Source of the DNA: Methylobacterium sp. 17Sr1-1 | Lineage (GTDB): Bacteria; Pseudomonadota; Alphaproteobacteria; Rhizobiales; Beijerinckiaceae | Direction of reading: 5' to 3' | DNA: 64,000 bases | Assembly (NCBI RefSeq): GCF_003173775.1 | Contig: NZ_CP029552.1 | Location: 2,952,001-3,016,000 of the forward strand | In this document: positions 16,415 to 25,562 of the stretch, piece by piece | Layout of the letters: each line of letters opens with the position of its first letter | Position numbering within the stretch: position 1 is the first letter of the stretch | Notes under the pieces: model-generated | Told to the model about the DNA's origin: nothing | Database searches by the model: none | Seen by the model: the letters and a program-made list of their open reading frames with translations, nothing else | Program-made: the position numbers and the translations under genes

Positions 16415-17013
16415 GCGACGCCCCCGTGCACCCGGTGGAGGAGACCGAGGAGGCGCCGCGCCGCGGCCGGCTGCTGTTCCTGCTGCCGCTCCTCGCTTTC
16501 GCGGCGCTGGCCGGGATCTTCCTCGGCAAGCTCCTCACCACCGGCTACGACCCCTCGGCCATCCCCTCGGCGCTGATCGGCCGTCCGGTGCCGGACTTCG
16601 TCTTGCCGCCGGTGCCCGGCCTGGCCCGGCAGGACGGCGCCGCGGTACCGGGCCTGTCGGCCGCCGACCTCAAGGGCAAGGTGACGGTGCTGAACGTCTG
16701 GGCCTCGTGGTGCGCGCCCTGTCAGGTCGAGCATCCGATGCTGGTGCGGCTGTCCCGCGACGGGGTGAACCTCGTCGGCATCGACTACAAGGACCAGCCC
16801 GAGAACGGCCGCCGCTTCCTCGGCCGCCACGGCAATCCGTTCCGGGCCGTGGGCGCCGACGAGGCCGGTCGCGTCGGCATCGATCTCGGGGTCTACGGCG
16901 TGCCGGAGACCTTCGTCATCGGGCCGGACGGGCGCATTCGTGAGAAGCTCGTCGGGATCCTGACGCCGGAGAACTACGACGCGTTCCTGGCCCGGGTGCG
17001 GGCGATGCAATAG
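16411..17013 (+). CDS. ccmG: Thiol:disulfide interchange protein CcmG/DsbE
   Basis: A 200-residue thioredoxin-fold protein anchored by one N-terminal membrane helix (about residues 22-43) and active in the periplasm, where it keeps apocytochrome c thiols reduced for heme attachment. The active site is W-A-S-W-C-A-P-C, followed by the family's V-E-H-P; Y-G-V-P-E-T-F-V supplies the cis-proline region. It starts with GTG overlapping the ccmD stop. A hairpin directly after its stop codon probably ends the ccmCDG transcript. Confidence 0.95.
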   Translation: MSDAPVHPVEETEEAPRRGRLLFLLPLLAFAALAGIFLGKLLTTGYDPSAIPSALIGRPVPDFVLPPVPGLARQDGAAVPGLSAADLKGKVTVLNVWASWCAPCQVEHPMLVRLSRDGVNLVGIDYKDQPENGRRFLGRHGNPFRAVGADEAGRVGIDLGVYGVPETFVIGPDGRIREKLVGILTPENYDAFLARVRAMQ

Positions 17014-17035
17014 GGGCGAGGCTCAGACCTCGCCC
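17014..17035 (+). terminator. Hairpin directly after ccmG
   Basis: GGGCGAGG and CCTCGCCC form a perfect 8-base stem around a 6-base loop, immediately behind the ccmG stop codon. No strong T-run follows, so it could also be a 3'-end stabiliser. Confidence 0.6.
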
Positions 17036-17079
17036 TCTGTCCCGGATTTCCTTCCGCTGACGCTCCAGTCGTCCGGGAT

Positions 17080-17105
17080 AGGGGTGAGGCTATCGCCTCA
17101 CCCCT
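17080..17105. terminator. Perfect hairpin between convergent genes
   Basis: AGGGGTGAGGC and GCCTCACCCCT pair perfectly (11 bases) around the loop TATC. The stem includes the last bases of the minus-strand gene ending at 17104 and lies between it and ccmG, a typical bidirectional terminator position. Confidence 0.7.
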
Positions 17106-17880
17106 ACTTGGGCAGCGCGTAGATATTCACCTCCAGCGCATCGTCCGACGGGCCCCCGAGCGGGGTCAGGTACTCCTCGACGAAGGCGTCCTGGACGAGG
17201 ATGCCCTTGGCGTCGAGATAGGCCGTCACCGTCTCGTAGGTCTGGTCGATGCCCTCGTAGGAGCCCTTGTGGGTGAAGCGCAGGGCCTTGCCGCTCGGCG
17301 TCGCGCCGAAGCGCAGGTCGTCCGGCAGCCCGGCCGGGCGCGGGTTCGGGGCGGCCTCGACCGGCACCATCACCTCGAACTGGAAGCCGTCGTCGTCGGT
17401 GCGGGTGAAGACCGAGATCGGCTTGCCGACGGCCTTGATGCCGGCCTGGCCGAGGGCCGCCTCGACCTTGGCGATGGCGTCCTTGAGGCTCGGCAGCGCC
17501 TGGTCCCACTTGGCGTTGCCGGACAGGATCGCGGCGGGCTTGGCCGGCAGCGTCACCTCGTCGACGTCGGACGGGTCGCCCGGATTGGCGACCAGCGGCG
17601 GGCGCCCCGCGGCCGGGGGTACCGGCGTCGCGGGCGGCAGCGCCTTCTCGGGCGCCGGCGGGGTCGGGGCCTGGTTGGTCCCGGGGCCCGGGCCGGGCGC
17701 CGTCGTGGTCGGCAGCGGGGTCGATTGCGCCGGCGACGGCGTGCCGGCCGGGGGCGCGGCGGGCGAGGGAGCCGGCGCCGGGGCGGGCTGCGGCGCCGGG
17801 ACTTGCTGGGACAAGACCGGGGCGCTGCAGGCCAGGGCGGCCGCGAGGCCGATCGCGATCGTCGGGAGGCGGGTCTTCAT
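17104..17880 (-). CDS. Exported GyrI-like/effector-binding domain protein with proline-rich linker
   Basis: A 258-residue protein with a signal peptide ([16 protein letters not shown], cleavage near residue 24). Residues about 25-105 are an alanine-proline-rich linker; the C-terminal part, about 120-258, has the two-fold strand-helix pattern of the bacterial transcription activator effector-binding (GyrI/SOUL-like) domain, including P-I-S-V-F-T-R-T-D and [16 protein letters not shown]. The same domain binds small hydrophobic ligands in other proteins. The start is the ATG at 17878-17880, chosen because it gives the signal peptide; the frame extends further upstream without one. Confidence 0.75.
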   Translation of the reverse strand: MKTRLPTIAIGLAAALACSAPVLSQQVPAPQPAPAPAPSPAAPPAGTPSPAQSTPLPTTTAPGPGPGTNQAPTPPAPEKALPPATPVPPAAGRPPLVANPGDPSDVDEVTLPAKPAAILSGNAKWDQALPSLKDAIAKVEAALGQAGIKAVGKPISVFTRTDDDGFQFEVMVPVEAAPNPRPAGLPDDLRFGATPSGKALRFTHKGSYEGIDQTYETVTAYLDAKGILVQDAFVEEYLTPLGGPSDDALEVNIYALPK

Positions 17881-18088
17881 CACGGGCGGAGCGCTCCGGG
17901 CGGCTTCAGCGTGGGCCGGCATCGCCGGCCGGATCGAACGCGTCAAGCGCAAAGCCGTTGCGGGCTCATCGCGAGAGCGTGAGGACGCCGGTCTCGAAGC
18001 GATGCCCACCCGGCTCGCCCCCGCGCCGGTTCTGGTCCATACACCGCCCCGACCCCATCTCAGCCCCGCCCGCCGGAGAATCCCGCCC

Positions 18089-18976
18089 GTGTCCCCCCTC
18101 GCCCATCGCCGCTTCCTGAAGATGAACGGGCTCGGCAACGAGATCGTGGTGCTGGACCTGCGCGGGAGCGACATCCGGGTCCAGCCGGAGGAGGCCCGGG
18201 CCATCGCCGCCGACCCGGCCTCGCGCTTCGACCAGATGATGGTGCTGCACGACCCCGTCACCCCGGGCACCGACGCCTATGTGCGGATCTACAACACCGA
18301 CGGCTCGGAGGCCGGCGCCTGCGGCAACGGTACCCGCTGCGTCGCCTGGGCGATGCTCGACGATCCCGTGATGGCGCGTCCGACCCTCGGCGAGCATCTG
18401 GTGCTCGAGACGAGGCCCGGCCTCCTCGAGGTCGTGCGCGTGTCAGCCCTGGATTTCACCGTCGACATGGGGGCGCCGCGGCTGGCCTGGAACGAGATCC
18501 CCCTCGCCGAGCCCTTTCCCGATACCCGCCGCATCGAGCTCCAGGTCGGGCCGATCGACGACCCGGTGCTGCACTCGCCGGGCGCGGTCAGCATGGGCAA
18601 CCCGCACGCGGTGTTCTTCGTCGAGCGCGATCCCGACACCTACGACCTCGCCCGGGTCGGCCCGCTGCTCGAATCGCACCCGATCTTCCCGGACCGGGCG
18701 AACATCTCCATCGCCCAGGTGATCGACCGCGCCCATATCCGCCTGCGGGTCTGGGAGCGCGGCGCCGGGCTGACGCGGGCCTGCGGCACCGCCGCCTGCG
18801 CGGCGCTCGTCGCGGCCGCGCGCCTGCGCCTCACCGGCCGCGAGGCCACGGTGACGCTGCCCGGCGGCGACCTGCGCATCGCCTGGGGCGAGGACGACCA
18901 CGTCCGCATGACCGGCCCGACCGAGCTGGAGCACGAGGGCACCTTCGCGGCCTCGCTATTCGAGGCGGCCGCGTGA
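18089..18976 (+). CDS. dapF: Diaminopimelate epimerase
   Basis: Converts LL- to meso-diaminopimelate for lysine and peptidoglycan synthesis. The 295-residue protein carries both catalytic cysteines: Cys78 in G-A-C-G-N-G-T-R-C and Cys232 in T-R-A-C-G-T-A-A-C. The start of the fold, [10 protein letters not shown], follows a GTG start at 18089. The last codons overlap the GTG of mtaB (GTGA), an arrangement seen in many Rhizobiales. Confidence 0.96.
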   Translation: MSPLAHRRFLKMNGLGNEIVVLDLRGSDIRVQPEEARAIAADPASRFDQMMVLHDPVTPGTDAYVRIYNTDGSEAGACGNGTRCVAWAMLDDPVMARPTLGEHLVLETRPGLLEVVRVSALDFTVDMGAPRLAWNEIPLAEPFPDTRRIELQVGPIDDPVLHSPGAVSMGNPHAVFFVERDPDTYDLARVGPLLESHPIFPDRANISIAQVIDRAHIRLRVWERGAGLTRACGTAACAALVAAARLRLTGREATVTLPGGDLRIAWGEDDHVRMTGPTELEHEGTFAASLFEAAA

Positions 18977-20205
18977 GCGTCGAGGTCCTGAGCTTCGGCT
19001 GCCGCCTCAACGCCGCCGAATCGGAGGCGATGCGCCGGCAGGCGGAAGAGGCGGGCCGCACCCACCTTCTCCTCGTCAATACCTGCGCGGTCACCGTCGA
19101 GGCCGGACGGCAGGCCCGCAAGGCGATCCGGGCCGCCGTGCGGGCCAACCCCGCGGCGCGGGTAGTGGTGACCGGCTGCGGTGCGCAGGTCGAGACCGAG
19201 GCCTACGCCGCCATGCCGGAGGTGGCGGAGATCCTCGGCAACCGGCGCAAGCTCGATCCCGCGGTCTGGGCCGAGGCCTCGCCCGAGCGGGTGCGGATCG
19301 ACGACGTGATGGCGCCGGGTGCCGACCCGCTCCCCGAGGCGACGCCGATGCGGGCGCGCACCCGCGCCTTCCTGCCGGTGCAGAACGGCTGCGACCACCG
19401 CTGCACCTTCTGCGTCATCCCCTTCGGCCGCGGCAACTCGCGCTCGGTGCCAGTGGCGGCGGCCGTGGCGCAGGTCCGCGCCCTGGTCGAGCAGGGCACC
19501 CGCGAGGTGGTGCTCACCGGCGTCGACCTGACGGCCTATGGCCGCGACCTCGGCGACCTCACGCTCGGCGCGCTGGTGCGGACGATCCTGCGCGCGGTGC
19601 CCGCGCTCGACCGCCTCCGCCTGTCCTCGATCGACTCCGTCGAGGCCGATCCGGAACTGGTCGCGGCCTTCGCCGAGGAGCCGCGGCTGATGCCGCATCT
19701 CCACCTCTCGCTCCAGGCCGGCGACGACCTGATCCTCAAGCGAATGAAGCGCCGCCACGGCCGGGACGACGCGATCCGGTTCTGCGCTGAGATCCGCTCC
19801 TTGCGCCCCGACGCGGTGTTCGGCGCCGACCTGATCGCCGGCTTCCCGACCGAGACCGAGGCCCAGTTCGCCCGCTCGCTTGACCTCGTCGAGGAATGCG
19901 GCCTCGCGCAGCTCCACGTCTTCCCCTACTCGCCCCGCCCCGGCACGCCGGCCGCCCGGATGCCGCAGGTCGCCTCAGGTGAGATCCGCGATCGGGCTGC
20001 GCGCCTGCGCGAGGCGGGCGCCGCGGCCTTCGCCCGCCGCCTCGACCGCGAGGTGGGAGAGACCCGCCGGGTGCTCGCCGAGCGCGGCGGCACCGGGCGG
20101 ACGGAAGGTTTTTTGCCGGTGCGGCTGCCGGAAGGGATGGAGGCGGGGGCCCTGGTCGATCTGCGCATCGCCGGGCATGACGGGCGGGTGTTGCGGGCGG
20201 CGTGA
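18973..20205 (+). CDS. mtaB: tRNA methylthiotransferase MtaB
   Basis: A 410-residue radical-SAM enzyme that adds a methylthio group to threonylcarbamoyladenosine at position 37 of tRNA. The N-terminal UPF0004 domain has C-R-L-N-A-A-E-S near residue 10 and further cysteines in N-T-C-A-V-T and T-G-C-G-A-Q; the radical-SAM cluster cysteines are Cys140, Cys144 and Cys147 (C-D-H-R-C-T-F-C). [11 protein letters not shown] follows near residue 318. A short TRAM-like tail ends the protein. It overlaps dapF by four bases. Confidence 0.95.
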   Translation: MSVEVLSFGCRLNAAESEAMRRQAEEAGRTHLLLVNTCAVTVEAGRQARKAIRAAVRANPAARVVVTGCGAQVETEAYAAMPEVAEILGNRRKLDPAVWAEASPERVRIDDVMAPGADPLPEATPMRARTRAFLPVQNGCDHRCTFCVIPFGRGNSRSVPVAAAVAQVRALVEQGTREVVLTGVDLTAYGRDLGDLTLGALVRTILRAVPALDRLRLSSIDSVEADPELVAAFAEEPRLMPHLHLSLQAGDDLILKRMKRRHGRDDAIRFCAEIRSLRPDAVFGADLIAGFPTETEAQFARSLDLVEECGLAQLHVFPYSPRPGTPAARMPQVASGEIRDRAARLREAGAAAFARRLDREVGETRRVLAERGGTGRTEGFLPVRLPEGMEAGALVDLRIAGHDGRVLRAA

Positions 20206-20241
20206 GGGATGTCCGGCGTCGGTCGTGCCATCTTCCATCGC

Positions 20242-20272
20242 CGTCCCGGGTTCCGCTTCGCGGCACCGGGAT
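20242..20272. repeat. Palindromic intergenic repeat, family C
   Basis: A 31-base imperfect palindrome with TCCCGGG at one end and CCGGGA at the other and CCGC/GCGG in the core. It lies between the convergent mtaB and RluA-type genes. Confidence 0.65.
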
Positions 20273-20337
20273 GGCGAGGAGAGTTGTGGAGTGGCGTGGG
20301 TCGGACGAAACGGCGAGGGCCGAAGTTTTGCTGACCT

Positions 20338-21060
20338 TCACCCCTCCCCCATCCCGCACGCTCTCAACCCCTCCCGCATATGCCCCGGCGCCGGCGCCTC
20401 GACCGTGATCGCCGGCTTCTTCGGGTAGAGCGGTAGCGCCAGCGCCCTCGCGTGGAGCTGCAGGCCCGGCCCGCCCTGGCGCGGGGCACTGCCGTAGACG
20501 GAGTCGCCGAGGATCGGCCAGCCCATCGCGGCGCAATGCACCCGCAGCTGGTGGGTGCGCCCGGTCACCGGGGTCAGCGCCAGCCAGGTCCGCCCGGCGG
20601 CCGGATCGCGCCCCATCACCCGCCAGCGGGTGAGCGAAGGGTCGCCGGCGGGATCGGTCTTCATCCACCAGCTGCGCGGGTCGTCGGAGCGGCGCATCAG
20701 CGGCAGATCGATCTCGCCGGTCTCCTCCGACGGGCCGCCCTCGACCAGCGCCCAGTAGGTCTTCTCCGCCCGACCTTGGGCGAACAGGGCGTTCAGCCGG
20801 GCCAGCGCCTTGGCGTGCCGGCCGAGGGCGAGGCAGCCCGACGTGTCGCGGTCGAGGCGATGGGCGGCCTCCGGGCGGCGCGGCAGGCCGAAGCGCAGGG
20901 CGTCGAGGTGCCGGGTCAGGGTCTCGCCGCCCTTCGGCCCGGGATGCACCGGCAATCCCGCCGGCTTGTCGATGACGAGCACCAGGGCATCGCGGTAGAG
21001 GAGCCGCGAGAGTATGTCGTCGACGATCATGGGCCTGTCGATCATGGGCCTTTGGATCAT
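20338..21060 (-). CDS. RluA-type RNA pseudouridine synthase
   Basis: A compact 240-residue (at most) pseudouridine synthase that isomerises uridine in rRNA or tRNA. The catalytic aspartate sits in H-R-L-D-R-D-T-S-G near residue 68; the preceding I-D-K-P-A-G-L-P-V-H-P-G and the later T-G-R-T-H-Q-L-R-V-H and P-I-L-G-D-S-V-Y-G complete the family pattern. No S4 domain is present, like the RluA/TruC short forms. The start is ambiguous because three 15-base units at the 5' end each supply an ATG; the innermost, at M-I-V-D-D-I-L, may be the true start. Target RNA unknown. Confidence 0.88.
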   Translation of the reverse strand: MIQRPMIDRPMIVDDILSRLLYRDALVLVIDKPAGLPVHPGPKGGETLTRHLDALRFGLPRRPEAAHRLDRDTSGCLALGRHAKALARLNALFAQGRAEKTYWALVEGGPSEETGEIDLPLMRRSDDPRSWWMKTDPAGDPSLTRWRVMGRDPAAGRTWLALTPVTGRTHQLRVHCAAMGWPILGDSVYGSAPRQGGPGLQLHARALALPLYPKKPAITVEAPAPGHMREGLRACGMGEG

Positions 21061-21069
21061 GAGCCTGTC
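21025..21069 (-). repeat. Three 15-base units over the start of the pseudouridine synthase gene
   Basis: Three consecutive 15-base units of the pattern GATCATGGGCCTGTC, differing at a few positions, give the peptide M-I-Q-R-P-M-I-D-R-P-M-I. Each unit carries an in-frame ATG. Confidence 0.75.
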
Positions 21070-21143
21070 GCAGGGGCGGCGGATGCGGGCGAAGTCCGGG
21101 GCAGGCCGCCCTAGATCGTCCGGTGGGTCGGGAGCAAGTGCGG

Positions 21144-22541
21144 ATGAGTGACACCAAGAAGCCGGGCTGGTTGGGCCGACTGCTCGGCCGCAAGGCCGAG
21201 GCGCCGGCGGAGACTCCCGCCGAGACGCCCGCCGCGGCTCCCGAGACCAGTGCCGCGCCCGATCCCGCCGAGACGATGCCGACGGAGCCGACCGGCACCC
21301 TGTCGGAGGGCGTGCCCGACTTCGCCACCGGCGCCGACGAGGTGCTGCCGGCGCCGCCGACCGTGACGGAAGCCTCGCCCGACACCGAGCCGGAGCACGA
21401 CCTGCCCGACGAGCTGGCCGGCGCCGACCTGGAGCCGGTGGAGGGCGTGCAGCCGGAAGGCCAGGTGCCGGCGGCCGCCGAGCCCGAGATGCAGGAATCC
21501 GCGGTCGAGGAATTCGGGGTCGACGAGAGCGAGATCCAGGAGCCCGAGACTCTCGACTCCGAGCCTGCCGCGCTCGTGATCTACCAGCCCCCGGCGGAGA
21601 CCGAGGCGCCGGCGGAGAAGCGCAGCTGGTGGGGCCGGCTGACCGGGGGTCTCAAGCGCACCTCCTCGGCCCTGTCCGACCGGGTGACCGGGCTGTTCAC
21701 CAAGCGCAAGCTCGACGCCGACACCCTGGAGGAGCTGGAGGACGCGCTGATCCAGGCCGATTTCGGTCTCGAGACCGCGACCCGGATCGCCGAGGCGGTC
21801 GGCAAGGGCCGCTACGAGAAGGGCATCGCCCCCGACGAGGTGCGGGCGATCCTGGCCACCGAGGTCGAGCGCGCCCTCGCTCCGGTGGCGCAGCCGCTCG
21901 TCATCGACACGACGAAGAAGCCGTTCGTGATCCTGATGATCGGCGTCAACGGCGCCGGCAAGACCACGACGATCGGCAAGCTGACCCAGAAATTCCGGGC
22001 GCAGGGGCACAGCGTGATGCTGGCTGCCGGCGACACCTTCCGGGCCGCGGCGATCGAGCAGCTGCGGGTCTGGGGCGAGCGCACCGGCGCGCCGGTGGTG
22101 GCCCGCCCGCAGGGCTCGGACGCCGCCGGCCTCGCCTACGACGCGCTCCAGGCCGCCCGCGACGCCGGCACCGACATCCTGCTGATCGACACCGCCGGCC
22201 GGCTCCAGAACAAGGCCGGGCTGATGGCCGAGCTGGAGAAGGTGATCCGGGTGATCCGCAAGCTCGACGCCGAGACGCCCCACGCCGTGCTCCTCGTCCT
22301 CGACGCCACGGTGGGCCAGAACGCGCTCAGCCAGGTCGAGACGTTCCAGAAGATGGCGGGGGTCACCGGCCTCGTCATGACGAAGCTCGACGGCACGGCG
22401 CGGGGCGGCATCCTGGTGGCGCTCGCCGCCAAGTTCGGCCTGCCGGTGCACTATATCGGCGTCGGCGAGGGGGTCGACGACCTGGAGCCCTTCGCGGCGC
22501 GGGACTTCGCCCGGGCGATCGCGGGGCTGGAGAAGGGGTGA
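21144..22541 (+). CDS. ftsY: Signal recognition particle receptor FtsY
   Basis: A 465-residue GTPase that receives SRP-bound ribosomes at the inner membrane. A basic start (K-K-P-G-W-L-G-R-L-L-G-R-K) is followed by a long acidic, proline-rich A domain to about residue 150, then the N domain, and the G domain with its P-loop G-V-N-G-A-G-K-T-T-T near residue 270, D-T-F-R-A-A-A, D-T-A-G-R-L-Q and T-K-L-D-G-T-A-R-G-G. The C-terminal Y-I-G-V-G-E-G-V-D-D-L-E-P-F is the family hallmark. ATG 21144 is preceded by a purine-rich GGGAGCAAG. The family B repeat downstream could end the transcript. Confidence 0.96.
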   Translation: MSDTKKPGWLGRLLGRKAEAPAETPAETPAAAPETSAAPDPAETMPTEPTGTLSEGVPDFATGADEVLPAPPTVTEASPDTEPEHDLPDELAGADLEPVEGVQPEGQVPAAAEPEMQESAVEEFGVDESEIQEPETLDSEPAALVIYQPPAETEAPAEKRSWWGRLTGGLKRTSSALSDRVTGLFTKRKLDADTLEELEDALIQADFGLETATRIAEAVGKGRYEKGIAPDEVRAILATEVERALAPVAQPLVIDTTKKPFVILMIGVNGAGKTTTIGKLTQKFRAQGHSVMLAAGDTFRAAAIEQLRVWGERTGAPVVARPQGSDAAGLAYDALQAARDAGTDILLIDTAGRLQNKAGLMAELEKVIRVIRKLDAETPHAVLLVLDATVGQNALSQVETFQKMAGVTGLVMTKLDGTARGGILVALAAKFGLPVHYIGVGEGVDDLEPFAARDFARAIAGLEKG

Positions 22542-22600
22542 TGAGCGGGTGTCTCGCCCCTTACAGGTTGGTGCGGCTACGATATTCGACAGTGTAGCGC

Positions 22601-22757
22601 GGTTCCCCTCTCCCGTGTGGGAGAGGGGTTAGGGGTGAGGGTGGCGCGCTTCAGTTTAATGCACTGAGCGTGGTGCTGGCATCTCGACAGTCGAGTTCTA
22701 GTTTGAACCGTCTCCACCCTCACCCCTACCCCTCTCCCACACGGGAGAGGGGATCCC
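22601..22757. repeat. Long inverted repeat, family B
   Basis: Two near-identical arms of about 39 bases, 22605-22644 and 22714-22752, are reverse complements apart from one extra T. Each arm contains its own small palindrome CCCCTCTCC-CGTG-TGGGAGAGG. The arms are 69 bases apart. It sits between the convergent ftsY and LysR genes. The flank GATCCCGCG next to the right arm recurs at 38100. Confidence 0.85.
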
Positions 22758-22797
22758 GCGCTTTTTTCTAACAGGTACCTGCAAGACAGACACAGCA

Positions 22798-23682
22798 CTA
22801 TTCTGCGCAATAGGCCGCCATTCCCTCCGCCAGCGCGTCGAAGGCCACCCGGCAGCGGCGCAAGGCACGCAGGTCCTCGTGTATCGCCACGAAGGTCGGC
22901 AGCGCCCAGACCAGCTCCGGCAGCACCCGGACCAGGTCCGGGTCGCGGGCGGCGAGCGCCGTGTGGCAGGCGCCGAGGCCGAAGCCGGCCCGGAGCGCCG
23001 CGAGCTGCGCGAGCGTGCTGTCGCTGCGCCAGGCGAAGGGCGTCTCGCCGAGGGCGGGCGCCGCCCGCATCATCGCCCGCAGGAACGGCGTCTCGGCGTC
23101 GAAGCCGATCACGCTGTGGCGGGCGAGCTCCGCCGGATGCTCGGGCACGCCGCGCCGGTCGAGGTAGCGGCGGTGCCCGTAGAGGCCCAACTCCACCGTG
23201 CCGACCCGGCGCGCCACCAGCGCCGCTTGGCTCGGCGGCGCCATGCGGATCGCGATGTCGGCGTCGCGCCGCAACAGGTCCTGCATCCGGTCTGAGAGCA
23301 CCACGTCGAGGGCGAGGCCGGGATGGCGCGCGTGCAGGGCGGCGAGGATCGGCGGCAGCACCTCGGCGCCGACCACCTCCGAGGCGGTGATCCGCACCCT
23401 GCCCGACAGGCCCTCGGCTTCCGCCGTCACCGCCCGGCGCAAGGCGTCCGCCGTCGCCTTCAGGGACGCGGCGTAGGGCGCCAGAGTCAGCGCCGCCCCG
23501 GTCGGCGTCAGGCCGGCGGGCGAGCGGGTGAACAGGGCGACGCCGAGCGCCTGCTCCAGGGCCGCGATCTGTCGGCCGAGGGTCGGCTGGGTCAGGCCGA
23601 GCGCCCGCGCCGCGCCGGAGAGCGAGCCTTCCTCCAGCACGGCGAGCGCGGCGCGATAATGGTCCCAACTCGGCTCGGTCAT
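22798..23682 (-). CDS. LysR-family transcriptional regulator
   Basis: A 294-residue regulator with an N-terminal winged helix (residues about 5-65: L-A-V-L-E-E-G-S-L-S-G-A-A-R-A-L-G-L-T-Q-P-T-L-G-R-Q-I-A) and a periplasmic-binding-like effector domain starting G-R-V-R-I-T-A-S-E near residue 92. I placed the start at the ATG giving M-T-E-P-S-W-D, 91 bases from the divergent SDR gene, which is the classical arrangement of a LysR protein with its target. The effector is unknown. Confidence 0.9.
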   Translation of the reverse strand: MTEPSWDHYRAALAVLEEGSLSGAARALGLTQPTLGRQIAALEQALGVALFTRSPAGLTPTGAALTLAPYAASLKATADALRRAVTAEAEGLSGRVRITASEVVGAEVLPPILAALHARHPGLALDVVLSDRMQDLLRRDADIAIRMAPPSQAALVARRVGTVELGLYGHRRYLDRRGVPEHPAELARHSVIGFDAETPFLRAMMRAAPALGETPFAWRSDSTLAQLAALRAGFGLGACHTALAARDPDLVRVLPELVWALPTFVAIHEDLRALRRCRVAFDALAEGMAAYCAE

Positions 23683-23773
23683 GCGAAACCGTATAGCCGA
23701 TCGCCGGCATTCGGCAATTTTCGTATTCCAGGCGCCCTGGCACATCACCCTCGTGGCGAACGAGGAGCGTGCG

Positions 23774-24718
23774 ATGACGACGAGAACGGCCCTGGTGCTG
23801 GGTGCGACGGGCGGGGTGGGCGGCGCGGTGGCGCGGCGCCTCGCGGCGGATGGCTGGACGGTGCGGGCGCTGCACCGCGATCCCGCCCGGGTGCGCCGGG
23901 AGGCGGACGGGCTCGCGTGGCGGCAGGGCGACGCGATGGTGCCCGCGGACGTGGTCGCGGCGGCCGCGGGGGCGTCGCTGATCGTCCACGCGGTCAACCC
24001 GCCCGGCTACCGCGACTGGGGCCGGCTGGTCCTGCCGATGCTGGATGCCTCGATCGCGGCCGCCGGGGCGGCCGACGCCCGCCTGCTCCTGCCCGGCAAC
24101 GTCTACGTCTACGGCCGCGACGCCGGCCCGAACCCGGGCGACGACGCCCCCCAGACGCCCCGTACGCCCAAGGGCCGCATCCGCATCGCCATGGAGCAGC
24201 GCCTGCGCGATTCGGGCGTGCGCAGCCTGGTCGTGCGGGCCGGCGACTTCTTCGGGCCGCGCACCACCGCCAATTCCTGGTTCTCCTCGGCCCTGGTGCG
24301 GCCGGGCCGGCCGGTGCGGGCGGTGCTCGATCCCGGTACGCCCGGCATCGGCCACCAATGGGCCTTCCTGCCCGACGTCGCCGAGACCATGGTGCGGCTG
24401 GCCGCCCGCGAGGCCGAGCTTCCCCGCTTCGCGGCCTTCAACATGGACGGCCACTGGGACCCGGACGGCCGCCAGATGGTCGCCGCCATCGCCCGCGCGG
24501 TCGGCCGCCGGGTGCGGGTGCGGCGCTTCCCCTGGGGTCTCCTGCCGCTGGCGGCGCCTTTCTGGCCGCTGGCGCGCGAGATCCGCGAGATGCGCTACCT
24601 GTGGCGGGAGCCGTTGCGGATGGGCAATGCCGGGCTCGTGGCATTTCTGGGGGTCGAGCCCCACACGCCGCTGGACGAGGCGGTGCGCGAGACGCTGGCG
24701 GGGCTGGGCTGCGCGTGA
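23774..24718 (+). CDS. NAD(P)-dependent epimerase/SDR-family protein
   Basis: A 314-residue extended/atypical SDR protein. The nucleotide-binding loop G-A-T-G-G-V-G-G is at residues 11-18, preceded by a T-A-L-V-L strand. The catalytic tyrosine region is Y-V-Y-G near residue 112, but the expected lysine four residues after a tyrosine is not evident, as in atypical SDRs acting as reductases or binding proteins. F-F-G-P-R-T near 165 matches the epimerase pattern. The divergent LysR gene probably controls it. Substrate unknown. Confidence 0.8.
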   Translation: MTTRTALVLGATGGVGGAVARRLAADGWTVRALHRDPARVRREADGLAWRQGDAMVPADVVAAAAGASLIVHAVNPPGYRDWGRLVLPMLDASIAAAGAADARLLLPGNVYVYGRDAGPNPGDDAPQTPRTPKGRIRIAMEQRLRDSGVRSLVVRAGDFFGPRTTANSWFSSALVRPGRPVRAVLDPGTPGIGHQWAFLPDVAETMVRLAAREAELPRFAAFNMDGHWDPDGRQMVAAIARAVGRRVRVRRFPWGLLPLAAPFWPLAREIREMRYLWREPLRMGNAGLVAFLGVEPHTPLDEAVRETLAGLGCA

Positions 24719-24761
24719 CGACCTGAATCCCCGCGGGGCCGGCGGCTCGCCGCCTCCGGCG

Positions 24762-25421
24762 TCACGGCCGCTCCTGCTGCCCGTCCGGCCTCAGTTCCTC
24801 GTACGACACGACGATGTGCTCACGGAAGGCCGGTCGCTCCAGGAGGCCGTCATAGTATCGGCGTAGGGCCGGTCGGTCCTCCCGGGGAATCGCGACGTCG
24901 AAGTAGCGGAAGAGGACGTGTCCGAACTGAATGTCGGCCAGCGTCAGCGCGTCCGACGCCAGGAAGGCCGAGCCGCACAGGCGTGCCTCGGCGATGTCGA
25001 GGAAGCGGCCCAGGGTGGCGAGGGCTCGGGAGAGCGCGACCGGATCCTGATCGGCCGGGGCGGTCCTCACCACCCGCCAGAAGATCGGCGCCGTGAAGTT
25101 CATGGCGACGTTCAGCTTGGCCCATTCAGCCCATTTGTCGACACGCGCCCGCGCCGCACTCTCCGCCGGCCAGAACGCATCGGGTCCGTAACGGCCGGCC
25201 AGATAGCGCAGGATCGCGCTGGTCTCCCACAGCGGCTCGCCGTCCCCGTCGCGCAGGACAGGGATCGTGCCGTTCGGGTTCATGGCGCGGAAGGCGGGCG
25301 TGTCGGTCCCGCCATAGCGATGTCCGGCATCGTGCCGCTCGTGAGGAAGCCCGAGTTCGCCGACGCACCACATCAGGGCCTGGACGTTCGAGGACGTTCG
25401 TCGCCCCCAGATGCTCAGCAT
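24762..25421 (-). CDS. Glutathione S-transferase family protein
   Basis: A 219-residue two-domain GST. The N-terminal thioredoxin-like half begins L-S-I-W-G-R-R-T-S-S-N-V-Q, where the serine cluster supplies the thiol-activating residue, and contains N-P-N-G-T-I-P-V-L and E-T-S-A-I-L-R-Y-L, the glutathione-binding motifs. The helical half contains S-D-A-L-T-L-A-D-I-Q-F-G, the family's buried capping motif, near residue 160. The likely role is conjugation or reduction of a small electrophile; no operon partner is obvious. It converges on the SDR gene. Confidence 0.88.
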   Translation of the reverse strand: MLSIWGRRTSSNVQALMWCVGELGLPHERHDAGHRYGGTDTPAFRAMNPNGTIPVLRDGDGEPLWETSAILRYLAGRYGPDAFWPAESAARARVDKWAEWAKLNVAMNFTAPIFWRVVRTAPADQDPVALSRALATLGRFLDIAEARLCGSAFLASDALTLADIQFGHVLFRYFDVAIPREDRPALRRYYDGLLERPAFREHIVVSYEELRPDGQQERP

Positions 25422-25562
25422 GGTCGTCGTCTCCTGACGCAGCGTCGCCGGGCAGGGTGACACGCCGTTGCCCCGGTCGCCAGACGGCACCTTGTGTCCC
25501 TCTCGCGCTCCCTCGCGATCCCGTGCCAGGATGGCCGGAACGACGGGAGGACAGAGCCGGGA

